In this document: positions 44,349 through 44,540 of the stretch, one piece after another
How positions within the stretch are numbered: the first letter of the stretch is position 1
Layout of the letters: each line of letters opens with the position of its first letter
Source: Streptomyces niphimycinicus
GTDB lineage: Bacteria > Actinomycetota > Actinomycetes > Streptomycetales > Streptomycetaceae
Reading direction: 5' to 3'
NCBI RefSeq assembly: GCF_018883605.1
Contig: NZ_JAHLEM010000095.1
Span: 1 to 44,540, forward strand
Length of the DNA stretch: 44,540 bases
Translations under genes and position numbers: made by a program
Notes under the pieces: generated by a model
The model's input: only the letters and a program-made list of their open reading frames with translations
What the model was told of the DNA's origin: nothing
Database searches by the model: none

Positions 44349-44540
44349 GCCTGCGGCGGGCTTCTCCCCTCCCCGCCCTTTCCCGACACCTGACGATATG
44401 CGGCTCCGCCGCGTGGGGGGCTCCGCCCCGGAACCCGGCCGGACGACCTGGACGGCGCGGGGGTCCGCCCGTTCACCGGCCGGCGGCTCGTCCACCGCGC
44501 GACAGGTGGCGCGGTCGAGGCCCTGGCGGATGAGCTGATC
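44349..44540. repeat. REP-like repeat, copy 4 (runs toward the window end)
   Basis: Begins with GCCTGCGGCGGGCT (44349-44362), continues CTCCCCTCCCCGCCC, then CACCTGACGATATGCGGCTC shared (inverted) with copy 3, and a GGGGGCTCCGCCCCGG hairpin. No gene was identified between it and the end of the window. Confidence 0.65.

Overview
The window is about 44.5 kb of very GC-rich DNA with the codon usage, weak Shine-Dalgarno dependence and gene families of a Streptomyces chromosome. Diagnostic families include a WhiB-like protein (WblE), a PrsH/SigH anti-sigma/sigma pair, SodN/SodX nickel superoxide dismutase, snapalysin with its divergent LysR regulator, a SARP regulator and a DUF6104 protein. From memory, the order wblE - lipid kinase - membrane protein - sigH/prsH and then sodN - sodX - CGNR protein - methyltransferase - amino-acid ABC transporter - malic enzyme - dehydrogenase resembles the S. 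coelicolor core near SCO5239-SCO5262. No rRNA, tRNA, CRISPR array, transposase or phage gene was seen.

Layout. 1-1622: end of a GH3 glycosidase and a SIS-domain amino-sugar enzyme. 2000-8482: PdtaS-type sensor kinase, wblE, diacylglycerol-kinase-like protein, membrane protein, sigH/prsH stress-sigma module, GNAT, UBP zinc finger. 8560-15514: CPA1 antiporter, peptidoglycan amidase, glutaminase, small Cys protein coupled to an AraC regulator, VOC protein, ketoacyl synthase III, secreted acid phosphatase. 15780-22768: two STAS anti-sigma antagonists (one lacks the phosphorylatable serine), snapalysin with its LysR regulator, PPOX protein, and a large SpoIIE phosphatase with an anti-sigma-type kinase domain. 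22995-32900: NmrA/TetR pair, nickel SOD and its protease, CGNR regulator, methyltransferase, polar amino-acid ABC transporter, malic enzyme, MDR dehydrogenase. 33024-36107: ABM-like protein and a PadR/DUF4097 pair. 36480-40786: a compact three-gene secondary-metabolite cassette. 40853-44326: nitroreductase/TetR pair, SARP regulator, DUF6104 protein and an SDR.

The most interesting region is 36480-40786. It encodes an adenylation-thiolation-thioesterase (A-T-TE) NRPS-like enzyme, an extended SDR and an NTF2/SnoaL-like protein, closed by a perfect 24-bp hairpin. This is the architecture I recall for bacterial p-terphenyl (terfestatin/echoside-type) core formation: two arylpyruvates condensed to a diaryl-dihydroxybenzoquinone, then reduced and dehydrated. 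The cassette lies between core genes and has no glycosyltransferase or prenyltransferase beside it here.

Three window-wide patterns stand out. First, in-frame minisatellites expand the linkers of several regulators (AraC, STAS, LysR, TetR). Second, a foldback REP-like intergenic repeat family occurs at four places. Third, many genes have a -10 hexamer exactly placed for leaderless transcription.
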